A DNA stretch of 64,000 nucleotides, from positions 187,091-251,090 of the forward strand of contig NZ_SRRU01000007.1 of the NCBI RefSeq assembly GCF_004784465.1. Direction: 5' to 3'. The notes beneath the pieces are model-generated. The model did not search any database and was not told the DNA's origin. It saw only the letters and a program-made list of their open reading frames with translations. A program made the translations under genes and the position numbers. Positions 33,864 through 42,782 of this stretch are shown in pieces. Positions within the stretch are counted from its first letter, which is position 1. Each line of letters opens with the position of its first letter. Origin of the DNA: Streptomyces griseoluteus (lineage in GTDB: Bacteria; Actinomycetota; Actinomycetes; Streptomycetales; Streptomycetaceae).

Positions 33864-35087
33864 GTGCCCCGTACGACCAGCGACGTGCAAGCATTCGAAG
33901 CCCGCGCGACCGACGCCGACCTCGACGATCTGCGCGCGCGACTGGCCGCGGCGCGCCTCCCGGAAGCCGAGACGGTTCATGGCGCCCCGGCCGGCTCCCG
34001 ACGGTGGGGGCAGGGCGTTCCCCTCGCCGACCTTGTCGATCTCGTGCACTACTGGCGCACCGGGTACGACTGGCGGTCCTTCGAGGAGCGCCTCGACCGG
34101 ATCGGCCAGTTCCGCACGGCCATCGGCGGTCTGGGCATCCACTTCCTGCACCGCCGATCCGCGCGCCCGGATGCCACTCCTCTGATCCTGACGCACGGTT
34201 GGCCGGGCAGCATCGCCGAATTCACCGATGTGGTGGAGGAGTTGGCGGACCCGGAGGACGCGGACGCGCCGGCGTTCCATGTGGTGGTCCCGTCGCTGCC
34301 GGGCTTCGGATACAGCGACAAGCCGGCCACCACCGGGTGGGGAACCGAAAGGATCGCGGCCGCCTGGGTCGAACTGATGGGAAGGCTCGGCTACGACAGG
34401 TTCGTGGCCCACGGCGGCGACTGGAGAGGCAACATCACCACGGTCCTCGGCGGCAGGTTCCCGGCGCATGTTCTCGGCATCCACAGCAACTTCGCGGAGG
34501 GGCCGCCCGGACTGAGCATGGACGGGCTGACGGAGGTCGAGCGCCGGTGGGCCGAGGAGACCCATCACTTCTGGCACCACCGCGCGGCGTACGCGAAGCA
34601 GCAGGCGACCCGGCCGCAGACCATCGGCTATTCGCTTGTCGACTCACCGGTCGGCCTTCTCGCCTGGATTCTGGACAAGTTCGCCGAGTGGTCGGACACC
34701 GAGGACAGCCCGTTCGAGACGATCTCCCGGGACCGCGTTCTCGACGACGTCACCCTGTACTGGCTGACGCGGACCGGCGCATCGGCCGCCCGTATCTACT
34801 ACGAGAGCCACAACTCACTCGACCCCGGCCTCCGGGTCGACGTCCCGTCGGCGATCACCATGTACCCCCGCGACATCGAGAAGACTCCACGCACGTGGGC
34901 ACAGGAGCGGTACCGCCGGATCGTCCGCTGGAGGTCACCCGAAGCCGGGGGTCACTTCCCGTCACTGGAGGTCCCCGAGTACTTCGTCCAGGACCTGCGA
35001 GAGGGCCTCGCGGCCGTGCTGGCCACCCACCCGTCTGGATCGACGTCCGGATTGGACGGCTCGCTGGACAGTGACCTGGCGGGTTGA
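33864..35087 (+). CDS. epoxide hydrolase (EHN domain, alpha/beta hydrolase)
   Basis: A 407-residue enzyme. The N-terminal epoxide-hydrolase lid domain (about 8-110, LADLVDLVHYWRTGYDWRSFEERL) leads into the hydrolase core. The oxyanion motif is HGWPGS, the nucleophile is Asp186 in GGDWRG, and His364 in GGHFPSLE completes the charge relay. It would open an epoxide to a diol, as in microsomal-type bacterial homologues. GTG 33864 follows AGGAGG. Divergent CGNR regulator and duplicated operator suggest substrate induction. Confidence 0.9.
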   Translation: MPRTTSDVQAFEARATDADLDDLRARLAAARLPEAETVHGAPAGSRRWGQGVPLADLVDLVHYWRTGYDWRSFEERLDRIGQFRTAIGGLGIHFLHRRSARPDATPLILTHGWPGSIAEFTDVVEELADPEDADAPAFHVVVPSLPGFGYSDKPATTGWGTERIAAAWVELMGRLGYDRFVAHGGDWRGNITTVLGGRFPAHVLGIHSNFAEGPPGLSMDGLTEVERRWAEETHHFWHHRAAYAKQQATRPQTIGYSLVDSPVGLLAWILDKFAEWSDTEDSPFETISRDRVLDDVTLYWLTRTGASAARIYYESHNSLDPGLRVDVPSAITMYPRDIEKTPRTWAQERYRRIVRWRSPEAGGHFPSLEVPEYFVQDLREGLAAVLATHPSGSTSGLDGSLDSDLAG

Positions 35088-35317
35088 CGGAAGCAGCGTC
35101 GTCTGTCCGGCGCCCCCCACGATGTGCACGGGACTACCTGGCTGACCTGGGCCGAGGTGGACACCACGGATTGGCAGGAGACCAACTCCTCAGGCACACG
35201 AACGCCGCCTCAGCCGCAGGGGACGACACCGACTGGAGCCGGGTCTGGAGCGTCATGCGCATACCCAGCGAAGTCCACGGGGCCGAGAACGTACGCCTCG
35301 TCGTCTGGTTCCACTGA
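35088..35317 (+). pseudogene. decayed gene fragment (two frames)
   Basis: One frame reads GTTWLTWAEVDTTDWQET (from about 35124) and a second ends DDTDWSRVWSVMRIPSEV, then NVRLVVWFH and TGA at 35317. Both look like parts of one protein C-terminus whose frame has been broken. Similar WITWAEL and VRIVFWFD endings occur in small uncharacterised Streptomyces proteins (recalled). No start or N-terminal part is present. Confidence 0.45.
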
Positions 35318-35380
35318 CTCGCAGCTGAGCAACCGGTTGGCCACTGAGTGTTGTAGTTGGCCGGAGTCACGTACCGACGT

Positions 35381-36211
35381 CTACCGCCCGATCCGGCGGG
35401 CCGTGCGGGATTGCGTGCGCAAGGCAGGCAGCCGGGCAGTCTCTTCTGCTCCAGCCAGGCTCTCGCCCAAGGTCAGCAGCGAGAGGAGCCGCACCGGCCG
35501 ACCAGCGGTGGCGGCGGCCTCCAGTTTGTGGTGTCCGTCCAGGAGGAAGTGGGTCAGGCCCCAGTGCACGAAGTAGTCCTCTCCCCGGTCGATGGCGGGC
35601 TGGCACACGTCCAGGGTGGAGATCGCCACCGCCGTGGGGACCGTTCCCTGGTCCATGAGCGCGATGTATTCCTCGACCCGCTTCCGCTCGTTCCACGACG
35701 GGGGAACCATGGGCACGACGAACTCGTAGAGGTGGGCGTCCGAGTCGACCGCGGTCTCGAAGGTCCGGTAGTACGGGGTGTGCGGGTACTCCGGAAGGCC
35801 CCAGAACTGATCGATTCCCCACGTCGTGACCTGTTCGCCGCTGAAGTAGTCGCCCTCTCTGCCGGGGGTGACCAGCCGGGGTTCCACCTCCAAGAGCAGC
35901 GGAAGGTACTCGCCCTTCGGCAACAACGTGCCGAACGCATCGATCACGCCACCGTCGTCCGGATCATCCAGCGTTCCGGTGAGCCGTTTCTGCATGCTCT
36001 CCAGGGACAACTTCTCCCGCGCGGTCTCCAGCCGGCGGAACAGGAGCGGGCACGTGCCGCAGTAGAAGCTGAGCTCGAAGGCAGGCTCGTCGTTGACCAC
36101 GAGCAAGCGGCGCCGCGGTCCGCCGCCGAGCTCCTGCAGTTCCGTATCGAAGTTCAGCCGCGCCTCGGAGGCTGGGATGCCGAGACTGCGGGGGTCGCCC
36201 GTTTTGATCAT
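35381..36211 (-). CDS. hypothetical protein with Cys pair and DGHHK motif
   Basis: A 276-residue soluble protein without a family I can name. Features are FYCGTCPLLFRRLETAREKL near residue 50, the sequence YFSGEQVTTWGIDQFWGLPE, and FVHWGLTHFLLDGHHKLEAA near residue 235. The last resembles the (D)GxHR substrate or ATP site of ParB/sulfiredoxin-like folds. ATG 36211 is chosen, and an adjacent GTG at 36214 is possible. It is divergent from argC, and its promoter must lie in the same 131-bp gap as the arginine promoter. Confidence 0.6.
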   Translation of the reverse strand: MIKTGDPRSLGIPASEARLNFDTELQELGGGPRRRLLVVNDEPAFELSFYCGTCPLLFRRLETAREKLSLESMQKRLTGTLDDPDDGGVIDAFGTLLPKGEYLPLLLEVEPRLVTPGREGDYFSGEQVTTWGIDQFWGLPEYPHTPYYRTFETAVDSDAHLYEFVVPMVPPSWNERKRVEEYIALMDQGTVPTAVAISTLDVCQPAIDRGEDYFVHWGLTHFLLDGHHKLEAAATAGRPVRLLSLLTLGESLAGAEETARLPALRTQSRTARRIGR

Positions 36212-36289
36212 CACAGGTCGACCGTACGGGACGCCGGACGGGCCAACTGCGACGCTCAGTCACACGGGGACCGCCCCTTCGTACACCTG

Positions 36290-36326
36290 ATTGCATAAAC
36301 CTGCGGCACTACGTATAGTCATGCCA
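36290..36326 (+). promoter_or_regulatory. argC promoter with overlapping ARG-box-like sequence
   Basis: TTGCAT (36291-36296) and TATAGT (36314-36319) have a 17-bp spacer, a near-consensus promoter in otherwise GC-rich DNA. TTGCATAAAC and GTATAGTCATGC resemble ArgR half-sites and cover both hexamers. ArgR, encoded at the end of the operon, would block RNA polymerase here when arginine is high. Confidence 0.7.
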
Positions 36327-36342
36327 AGCGAAGGAGGTTGGC

Positions 36343-37371
36343 ATGGTGGTGCGCGCGGCGGTGGCCGGGGCCAGTGGGTATGCGGGCGGGGAGTTGCTGC
36401 GGCTGCTGCTCGGGCATGCCGGGGTCGAGGTCGGGACGCTCACCGGGCACTCCAGTGCCGGGCGGCGGCTGGGGGAGCTGCAGCCGCAGCTCGCGCCGCT
36501 GGCCGACCGGGTACTGGCGGAGACGACCGCCGGGGCGCTGGCCGGGCACGACGTGGTGTTCCTGGCGCTGCCCCACGGGCAGTCCGCTGCCGTCGCCGAG
36601 CAGCTCGGCCCGGACGTGCTCGTGATCGACCTCGGCGCCGACTTCCGGCTTGCCGACCCGGCCGACTGGGAGCGGTTCTACGGCTCCCCGCACGCCGGCA
36701 CCTGGCCCTACGGTCTGCCCGAACTCCCCGGCGCGCGCGCCGCGTTGGAGGGTGTCAAGCGCATCGCCGTACCCGGCTGCTACCCCACCGCCGTCTCCCT
36801 CGCCCTCTTCCCCGCCTACGACGCCGGGATCACCGAGCCCGAGGCCGTGATCGTCGCCGCCTCCGGCACCTCCGGGGCGGGCAAGGCACCCAAGGCGCAT
36901 CTGCTCGGCAGCGAGGTCATGGGCTCCATGACCCCCTACGGCGTCGGCGGCGGACACCGGCACACCCCCGAGATGATCCAGAACCTCAGCGCGGCCGCCG
37001 GGGAGCGGGTGAGCGTCTCGTTCACCCCGACCCTCGCCCCCATGCCCCGCGGCATCCTCGCCACGTGCAGCGCCAAGGCGCGCGCCGGGGTCACCGCGGA
37101 AGCGGTCCGCGCGGTCTACGAGAAGGCGTACGCCGACGAGCCGTATCTGCGGCTGCTGCCCGAGGGGCAGTGGCCGGCCACCGGCGCCGTGACCGGCTCC
37201 AACGCCGTCCAGGTGCAGGTCGCCCTGGACGCGGAGACCGGCCGGGTCATCGTGATCAGCGCCATCGACAACCTGACCAAGGGCACCGCGGGCGGTGCCG
37301 TACAGAGCATGAACATCGCCCTCGGGCTCGACGAGACCACCGGGCTTTCCACGATCGGAGTCGCACCTTGA
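36343..37371 (+). CDS. argC: N-acetyl-gamma-glutamyl-phosphate reductase
   Basis: A 342-residue NADPH-dependent enzyme of arginine synthesis that reduces N-acetylglutamyl phosphate to the semialdehyde. The cofactor motif GASGYAGGELLRLL opens the protein. The catalytic Cys146 is in VPGCYPTAVSLAL, and GVGGGHRHTPEMIQ contains the active-site His. The C-terminal FTPTLAPMPRGI and NLTKGTAGGAVQSMN are typical. AAGGAGG precedes the ATG. It is the first gene of argCJBDR, and its stop overlaps the TTG start of argJ. Confidence 0.98.
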   Translation: MVVRAAVAGASGYAGGELLRLLLGHAGVEVGTLTGHSSAGRRLGELQPQLAPLADRVLAETTAGALAGHDVVFLALPHGQSAAVAEQLGPDVLVIDLGADFRLADPADWERFYGSPHAGTWPYGLPELPGARAALEGVKRIAVPGCYPTAVSLALFPAYDAGITEPEAVIVAASGTSGAGKAPKAHLLGSEVMGSMTPYGVGGGHRHTPEMIQNLSAAAGERVSVSFTPTLAPMPRGILATCSAKARAGVTAEAVRAVYEKAYADEPYLRLLPEGQWPATGAVTGSNAVQVQVALDAETGRVIVISAIDNLTKGTAGGAVQSMNIALGLDETTGLSTIGVAP

Positions 37372-38519
37372 GCGTCACAGCGGCCAAGGGATTCACCGCG
37401 GCGGGCATCGCCGCCGGGATCAAGCAGAACGGCAACCCCGACCTGGCCCTCGTGGTCAACACCGGCCCCCGACGGGCCGCCGCCGGTGTCTTCACCTCCA
37501 ACCGCGTGAAGGCCGCCCCGGTGCTGTGGTCGGAGCAGGTCCTCAAGAGCGGGCAGATCAGCGCGGTCGTCCTCAACTCCGGCGGCGCCAACGCCTGCAC
37601 CGGCCCCCGCGGCTTCCAGGACACCCACGCCACCGCCGAGAAGGTCGGCGAGGTCCTCGGCCGCGGCGCCATCGAGGTCGCCGTCTGCTCCACCGGCCTC
37701 ATCGGCGTCACCCTGCCCATGGACAAGCTGCTCCCCGGCGTCGAGAAGGCCGCCGCCGCCCTGAGCGAGCACGGCGGCGAGAAGGCCGCCCTCGCCATCA
37801 AGACCACCGACACCCACCACAAGACCGCCGTGGTGAGCCGGGACGGCTGGACGGTCGGCGGCATGGCCAAGGGCGCCGGCATGCTCGCCCCCGGCCTCGC
37901 CACCATGCTCGTCGTCCTCACCACCGACGCCGACCTCACCGACGCCGAGCTGGACAAGGCGCTGCGCGACGCCACCAGGGTCACCTTCGACCGGGTCGAC
38001 TCCGACGGCTGCATGTCCACCAACGACACCGTCCTGCTGCTCTCCTCCGGCGCCTCCGGCATCACCCCCGGCTACGACGACTTCGCCGACGCCGTCCGTG
38101 AGGTCTGCGCCGACCTCGGCCGCCAGCTCATCGGCGACGCCGAGGGCGCCAGCAAGGACGTCAAGGTCGAGGTGATCAACGCGGCCACCGAGGAGGACGC
38201 CGTCGAGGTCGGCCGGTCCATCGCCCGCAACAACCTCCTCAAGTGCGCCCTCCACGGCGAGGACCCCAACTGGGGCCGGGTACTGTCCGCCATCGGCACC
38301 ACCAAGGCCGCCTTCGAGCCCGACCGGCTGAACGTCGCCATCAACGGCGTCTGGGTCTGCAAGGGCGGCTCGGTCGGCGAGGACCGCGACCTGGTCGACA
38401 TGCGCTACCGCGAGGTGCACATCGTCGCCGACCTCGCCGCCGGCACCGAGACCGCGACCATCTGGACCAACGACCTGACCGCGGACTACGTCCACGAGAA
38501 CAGCGCGTACAGCTCATGA
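37368..38519 (+). CDS. argJ: bifunctional ornithine acetyltransferase / N-acetylglutamate synthase
   Basis: A 383-residue Ntn-type enzyme that recycles the acetyl group from N-acetylornithine to glutamate. It is cleaved by itself before Thr179, in the motif KGAGMLAPGLATMLVV. GVFTSNRVKAAPV, VLNSGGANACTG and the C-terminal WTNDLTADYVHENSAYSS are intact. The start is TTG at 37368, overlapping the argC stop (TTGA). No ATG or GTG is available before the conserved SVTAAKGF sequence. This rare start codon may lower its translation relative to argC. Confidence 0.97.
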   Translation: MSVTAAKGFTAAGIAAGIKQNGNPDLALVVNTGPRRAAAGVFTSNRVKAAPVLWSEQVLKSGQISAVVLNSGGANACTGPRGFQDTHATAEKVGEVLGRGAIEVAVCSTGLIGVTLPMDKLLPGVEKAAAALSEHGGEKAALAIKTTDTHHKTAVVSRDGWTVGGMAKGAGMLAPGLATMLVVLTTDADLTDAELDKALRDATRVTFDRVDSDGCMSTNDTVLLLSSGASGITPGYDDFADAVREVCADLGRQLIGDAEGASKDVKVEVINAATEEDAVEVGRSIARNNLLKCALHGEDPNWGRVLSAIGTTKAAFEPDRLNVAINGVWVCKGGSVGEDRDLVDMRYREVHIVADLAAGTETATIWTNDLTADYVHENSAYSS

Positions 38520-39430
38520 GCACCCCCACGCGGAAGCACACCGCCCTGCCCAAGGCGCAGACCCTCGTCGAGGCGCTGCCCTGGCTCACCCGCCACCACG
38601 GCCGCACCGTCGTCATCAAGTTCGGCGGCAACGCCATGGTCGACGAGAGCCTGAAGGCCGCGTTCGCCCAGGACGTCGTTTTCCTGCGCCACGCCGGCCT
38701 GCGGCCCGTCGTCGTGCACGGCGGCGGCCCCCAGATCAGCGCCGCCCTCGACCGGCACGGCATCGTCAGCGAGTTCAAGGCCGGTCTGCGCGTCACCACC
38801 GAGGACGCCATGGACGTCGTACGGATGGTGCTCGCCGGGCAGGTGCAGCGCGAGCTGGTCGGCCTGCTCAACCAGCACGGCCCGCTCGCCGTCGGCCTCA
38901 CCGGCGAGGACGCCCACACCATCACCGCGACCCGGCACCGGCCCAGGATCGACGGCGAACTCATCGACATCGGACGCGTCGGCGAGATCACCGAGATCGA
39001 CACCGGCGCCATCCAGGCCCTGCTCGCCGACGGCCGTATCCCGGTCGTCTCCTCGATCGCCCGCTCCGAGGACGACGGACATGTCTACAACGTCAATGCT
39101 GATACGGCGGCTGCGGCACTCGCTGCTGCGCTGGGCGCCGAAACCCTCATGGTCCTCACCGACGTCGAGGGCCTCTACGAGGACTGGCCGCACTCCGACG
39201 AGGTGATCAGCCGCCTCACCGCCACCGAGCTGGAGAAACTGCTGCCCGACCTCTCCTCGGGCATGGTGCCGAAGATGGAGGGCTGCCTGCACGCCGTACG
39301 CAACGGCGTGCGCACCGCCCGCGTCATCGACGGCCGGGTCCAGCACTCGATCCTGCTGGAGATCTTCACCGACGAGGGCATCGGCACCATGGTCGTGCCC
39401 GACGAGCCGGACACACCGGGGGAGTCATGA
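38516..39430 (+). CDS. argB: acetylglutamate kinase
   Basis: A 304-residue amino acid kinase phosphorylating N-acetylglutamate, the main control point of the pathway. VVIKFGGNAMVD, VVHGGGPQISAALDR, VVSSIARSEDGHVYNVNADTAA-like segments and the C-terminal GIGTMV match the family. The N-terminal extension of about 25 residues (PKAQTLVEALPWL) is the helix of arginine-inhibited hexameric forms, so feedback inhibition by arginine is expected. Its ATG overlaps the argJ stop by 4 bp. Confidence 0.97.
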   Translation: MSTPTRKHTALPKAQTLVEALPWLTRHHGRTVVIKFGGNAMVDESLKAAFAQDVVFLRHAGLRPVVVHGGGPQISAALDRHGIVSEFKAGLRVTTEDAMDVVRMVLAGQVQRELVGLLNQHGPLAVGLTGEDAHTITATRHRPRIDGELIDIGRVGEITEIDTGAIQALLADGRIPVVSSIARSEDDGHVYNVNADTAAAALAAALGAETLMVLTDVEGLYEDWPHSDEVISRLTATELEKLLPDLSSGMVPKMEGCLHAVRNGVRTARVIDGRVQHSILLEIFTDEGIGTMVVPDEPDTPGES

Positions 39431-40623
39431 GCAACGAGGAACTGACCGCGCGCTGGCAGGGCGCGCTCATGAACAACTACGGCACCCCGCGCCTCCCCCT
39501 GCTGCGGGGCGAGGGGACGGCCGTCTGGGACGCCGACGGCAAGCGGTACCTGGACTTCGTCGGCGGTATCGCGGTCAACGCCCTCGGGCACGCCCACCCG
39601 GCGGTCGTCCGCGCGGTGAGTGAGCAGATCGGCACCCTCGGCCACGTCTCCAACCTGTTCGTCGCCGAGCCGCCCGTCGCCCTCGCCGAGCGCCTGCTGC
39701 GGCTGTTCGGCCGGGACGGCAAGGTGTTCTTCTGCAACTCCGGCGCCGAGGCCAACGAGGGCGCGCTGAAGATCGGCCGGCTCACCGGGCGCACCCACAT
39801 GGTGGCGACCGACGGCGGCTTCCACGGCCGCACCATGGGCGCCCTCGCCCTCACCGGCCAGCCCGCCAAGCAGGAGCCGTTCCACCCGCTGCCCGGCGAC
39901 GTCACACACGTCCCGTACGGCGACCCGCAGGCGCTCGCCGCCGCCGTCACCCCGGACACCGCCATGGTGATCATTGAGCCGATCCAGGGCGAGAGCGGGG
40001 TCGTGGTGCCGCCGCCCGGCTACCTCAAGGCCGCCCGCGCCATCACCGCCGCCACCGGCGCGCTGCTCGTGCTGGACGAGGTGCAGACCGGCGTCGGCCG
40101 CACCGGCGACTGGTTCGCCTACCAGGCCCACGAGGGCGTACTGCCCGACGTCGTCACCCTCGCCAAGGGGCTCGGCGGCGGACTGCCGCTCGGCGCCACC
40201 GTCGCCTTCGGCCGCGCCGCCGACCTGCTGCGGCCCGGCCAGCACGGCACCACCTTCGGCGGCAACCCGGTCGCCTGCGCCGCCGGACTGGCCGTCCTGG
40301 ACACCATCGAGGACGAGGACCTGCTCGCCAACACCAAGCGGCAGAGCGAGGCCCTGCGCGCCGGGATCGAGGCGCTGGACCACCCGCTGGTCGACCATGT
40401 CCGGGGTGCGGGCCTGCTGCTGGGTATCGTGCTCACCGGGCCGCACGCCACGCAGGCGCAGGCGGCGGCCCAGGAGGCCGGGTTCCTGGTGAACGCGCCC
40501 GCCCCCGACGTCGTGCGGCTCATGCCCCCGCTGAACCTCCGCGACGACGAGGTGGACGCCTTCCTCCAGGCGCTGCCCGGCATCCTCGACGCAAGCACCG
40601 AGGACGGACGACCCCGAGAATGA
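39427..40623 (+). CDS. argD: acetylornithine aminotransferase
   Basis: A 398-residue fold-type I class III aminotransferase converting N-acetylglutamate semialdehyde to N-acetylornithine. Key parts are FCNSGAEANEGALKIGRL, GGFHGRTMGAL, LLVLDEVQTGVGRTG and the PLP lysine, Lys247, in TLAKGLGGGLPLGA. The start overlaps argB by 4 bp. The next gene, argR, starts only 7 bp after its stop, so one transcript covers all five genes. Confidence 0.97.
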   Translation: MSNEELTARWQGALMNNYGTPRLPLLRGEGTAVWDADGKRYLDFVGGIAVNALGHAHPAVVRAVSEQIGTLGHVSNLFVAEPPVALAERLLRLFGRDGKVFFCNSGAEANEGALKIGRLTGRTHMVATDGGFHGRTMGALALTGQPAKQEPFHPLPGDVTHVPYGDPQALAAAVTPDTAMVIIEPIQGESGVVVPPPGYLKAARAITAATGALLVLDEVQTGVGRTGDWFAYQAHEGVLPDVVTLAKGLGGGLPLGATVAFGRAADLLRPGQHGTTFGGNPVACAAGLAVLDTIEDEDLLANTKRQSEALRAGIEALDHPLVDHVRGAGLLLGIVLTGPHATQAQAAAQEAGFLVNAPAPDVVRLMPPLNLRDDEVDAFLQALPGILDASTEDGRPRE

Positions 40624-40630
40624 GACGACG

Positions 40631-41173
40631 ATGAGCCAGGCGCAGGACCACGATCAGGCGGCGGGCGGACCCGCCGTACCGCAGACCCGGACGGCCCGAC
40701 ACCGCCGGATCGTGGACATCCTCAACCGGCAGCCGGTGCGCTCGCAGAGCCAGCTCGCCAAGCTGCTCGCCGACGACGGGCTGAGCGTCACCCAGGCGAC
40801 GCTCTCCCGCGACCTGGACGAGCTGAACGCGGTCAAGATCCGCAACACCGACGGCGACCTGATCTACGCGGTGCCCAGCGAGGGCGGCTTCCGCACCCCG
40901 CGCGCCCCGCTGGGCGGCTCCGCCAAGGAGGAGCGGATGCGGCGGCTCTCCCAGGAGCTGCTGATCTCCGCCGAGGCGTCCGCGAACCTCGTCGTGCTGC
41001 GCACCCCGCCGGGCGCCGCCCAGTTCCTCGCCTCGGCCATCGACCAGGCCGAACTCCACGACGTCCTCGGCACCATCGCCGGCGACGACACCCTCATGCT
41101 GATCAGCCGGGACGCCACCGGCGGCCAGGCCCTCGCCGACCACCTGCTGCGCCTCGCCCAGAACGCGCCGTAG
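40631..41173 (+). CDS. argR: arginine repressor
   Basis: A 180-residue ArgR. The winged-helix N-domain (ARHRRIVDILNRQPVRSQSQ, then VTQATLSRDLDELNAVKI) contains the family SR-DL recognition helix. The C-terminal hexamerisation and arginine-binding domain carries LVVLRTPPGAAQFLASAID and LGTIAGDDTLMLI. It should bind the ARG-box-like sites before argC and argG. Its position last in the operon gives negative feedback on itself. It converges on apbE with a 28-bp gap. Confidence 0.97.
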   Translation: MSQAQDHDQAAGGPAVPQTRTARHRRIVDILNRQPVRSQSQLAKLLADDGLSVTQATLSRDLDELNAVKIRNTDGDLIYAVPSEGGFRTPRAPLGGSAKEERMRRLSQELLISAEASANLVVLRTPPGAAQFLASAIDQAELHDVLGTIAGDDTLMLISRDATGGQALADHLLRLAQNAP

Positions 41174-41201
41174 GCCGCCGGCGGGCTGCGGGGGGTCCCG
41201 C

Positions 41202-42005
41202 TCAGCCCAGCCGGGTCGCCAGACCTCCCGTGCAGCGGACCTCGTCGCCCGCGGTGATCAGCAGGCCCTCCACGTCCGGGAGGGACTCCAGCCAGGCCAG
41301 GCCCGCGCGGGAGCCCATCGCGAAGGCGGCGGTGGCCCAGCAGTCCGCCCAGGTCAGCCGGGGTGCCACCACCGTCACGGCGACCAGGTCGGTCACCGCG
41401 GAGCGGCCGGTGCGCGGGTCCACGATGTGCGCGCCCCGCTCGGCCGTGCCCGAGGTCGCCACCGCCAGCTCGTCCGCGCCGGCCGCCGACACCACCGCCG
41501 CCAGCCCGCCCGGCCGGAGCGGATCGGCCACGCCCACCCGCCAGGCCCGGTGCGGCTCGGGCGCGCCCACCATCTGGACGTCACCCCCGCCGTTCACGCT
41601 CACTCCGCATACCCCGGTGACGGCGGCCAGCGTGCGCGCGGCCCGCTCGGCGGACCAGCCCTTGACGATGCCGGTCGGGTCGAGCGTCCCCCGGTACCGG
41701 GTGCTGAACCAGCCGTCGCTCACCCGCTCCGCCTCGGCGGCCAGCGCCAGCACCTCGCGCACCTCGGGAGCGCACTGCTTTGGCGTCAGCTCCTCACGGG
41801 CCAGCCGGGACACCTCGCTGTCCGTGCGGTAGGTGCTGAACACCGCGTCGGCCCAATGCAGTTCCGCGACCGCCGTCTCCAGCGCCGCGCGCACCTCGCC
41901 GGGGTCGCCGCCGCGCACGTCGAAGGAGAAGACGGTCCCCATGACCTCCTCGGCATGCCGCAGCACATGCGGTGTCCCCGCCCGCTCGGCCACCGTCTCA
42001 GCCAC
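41202..42005 (-). CDS. apbE: FAD:protein FMN transferase (ApbE)
   Basis: A 267-residue enzyme that attaches FMN covalently to a threonine or serine in an SGA[ST]-type motif of exported proteins. VMGTVFSFDVRGG, WADAVFSTYRTDSEVSRL, the LDPTGIVKGWSAERAA segment and ATSGTAERGAHIVDPRTG fit the family. No lipoprotein signal is obvious. Its start overlaps the stop of the double FMN-binding protein gene by 8 bp, so that protein is the evident substrate. Confidence 0.93.
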   Translation of the reverse strand: MAETVAERAGTPHVLRHAEEVMGTVFSFDVRGGDPGEVRAALETAVAELHWADAVFSTYRTDSEVSRLAREELTPKQCAPEVREVLALAAEAERVSDGWFSTRYRGTLDPTGIVKGWSAERAARTLAAVTGVCGVSVNGGGDVQMVGAPEPHRAWRVGVADPLRPGGLAAVVSAAGADELAVATSGTAERGAHIVDPRTGRSAVTDLVAVTVVAPRLTWADCWATAAFAMGSRAGLAWLESLPDVEGLLITAGDEVRCTGGLATRLG

Positions 42006-42765
42006 CGGCCTGGTCCAGCGCGGACTGGAGCGACTTCTTGTACCCGGTGCTGGTGTAGGTCGCCCCGGACACCGAGTCGATCTCCGCGCTGCCCGCCGCG
42101 ACCGCCGCCCGGTTCAGCCGGGGTACCGCCAGCGCGGTCTTCTCGTCGCTCGTCGGGCCCTTGGGTGCCTGGACCGCCTCCGCCTTGGTGATCTTCTTCC
42201 CGCTGAGCGTGATCCGCACCTGGACGGCCCCGTACGGCGTCTGCTCCGTGCTGCCGGTGACCGTACGGGCCTGTGCCGCACCCGAACTGCCGCCCCCGGA
42301 ACCCTTCTTGACCTGGTCCAGTGCCGACTGGAGCGACTTCTTGTATCCGGTGCTGGTGTACGTCGCCCCCGACACCGAGTCGATGTCCGCGTTCTGCGTC
42401 GCGAGGACCGCCTGGTTCAGCCGGGGCACCGCGAGGGCGGTCTTCTCGTCGCTCGTCGGGCCCTTCGGCGCCTCGACGGCCTCCGCCTTGGTGATCTTCC
42501 CGCCGCTGACCGTCAGCCGGACCCGCACGGCTCCGTACGGCGTCTGCGCCGCGTCCCCGGTGACCGTGCCGGCCTGGCCGGACGCCGGCGCACCGCCGCC
42601 GGACCCGCCCTGCGGCGACTCCTGCGCGGCCGCCGACGCCGGCGGGGCGGCCGCCGAGGCCGACGCCGGGTCGGACGCGGGCTTCAGCGACAGCAGCAGC
42701 ACGACACCGGACACGGTGGCCGCGGTGGCCAGCATCACGCGACGGATGGGGTGGCTCTTCCTCAT
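41998..42765 (-). CDS. exported protein with two tandem FMN-binding domains
   Basis: A 255-residue protein with an N-terminal membrane anchor or signal (RVMLATAATVSGVVLLLSL) and an Ala/Gly-rich linker to about residue 75. Two nearly identical PF04205-type domains follow (about 75-160 and 172-255). Each ends IDSVSGATYTSTGYKKSLQS, where the Thr of SGAT is the expected flavinylation site. Two covalent FMNs would form a short electron wire outside the membrane. ATG 42765 is chosen. It lies between the ferric-reductase-like gene and apbE, all on the same strand. Confidence 0.9.
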   Translation of the reverse strand: MRKSHPIRRVMLATAATVSGVVLLLSLKPASDPASASAAAPPASAAAQESPQGGSGGGAPASGQAGTVTGDAAQTPYGAVRVRLTVSGGKITKAEAVEAPKGPTSDEKTALAVPRLNQAVLATQNADIDSVSGATYTSTGYKKSLQSALDQVKKGSGGGSSGAAQARTVTGSTEQTPYGAVQVRITLSGKKITKAEAVQAPKGPTSDEKTALAVPRLNRAAVAAGSAEIDSVSGATYTSTGYKKSLQSALDQAGG

Positions 42766-42782
42766 GGCTTCTGGAGCTCCGC

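Noticed and set aside
25242..36289. Prophage, ICE or insertion sequence
   Set aside because: No integrase, transposase, terminal repeats or tRNA attachment site is visible in the accessory block.
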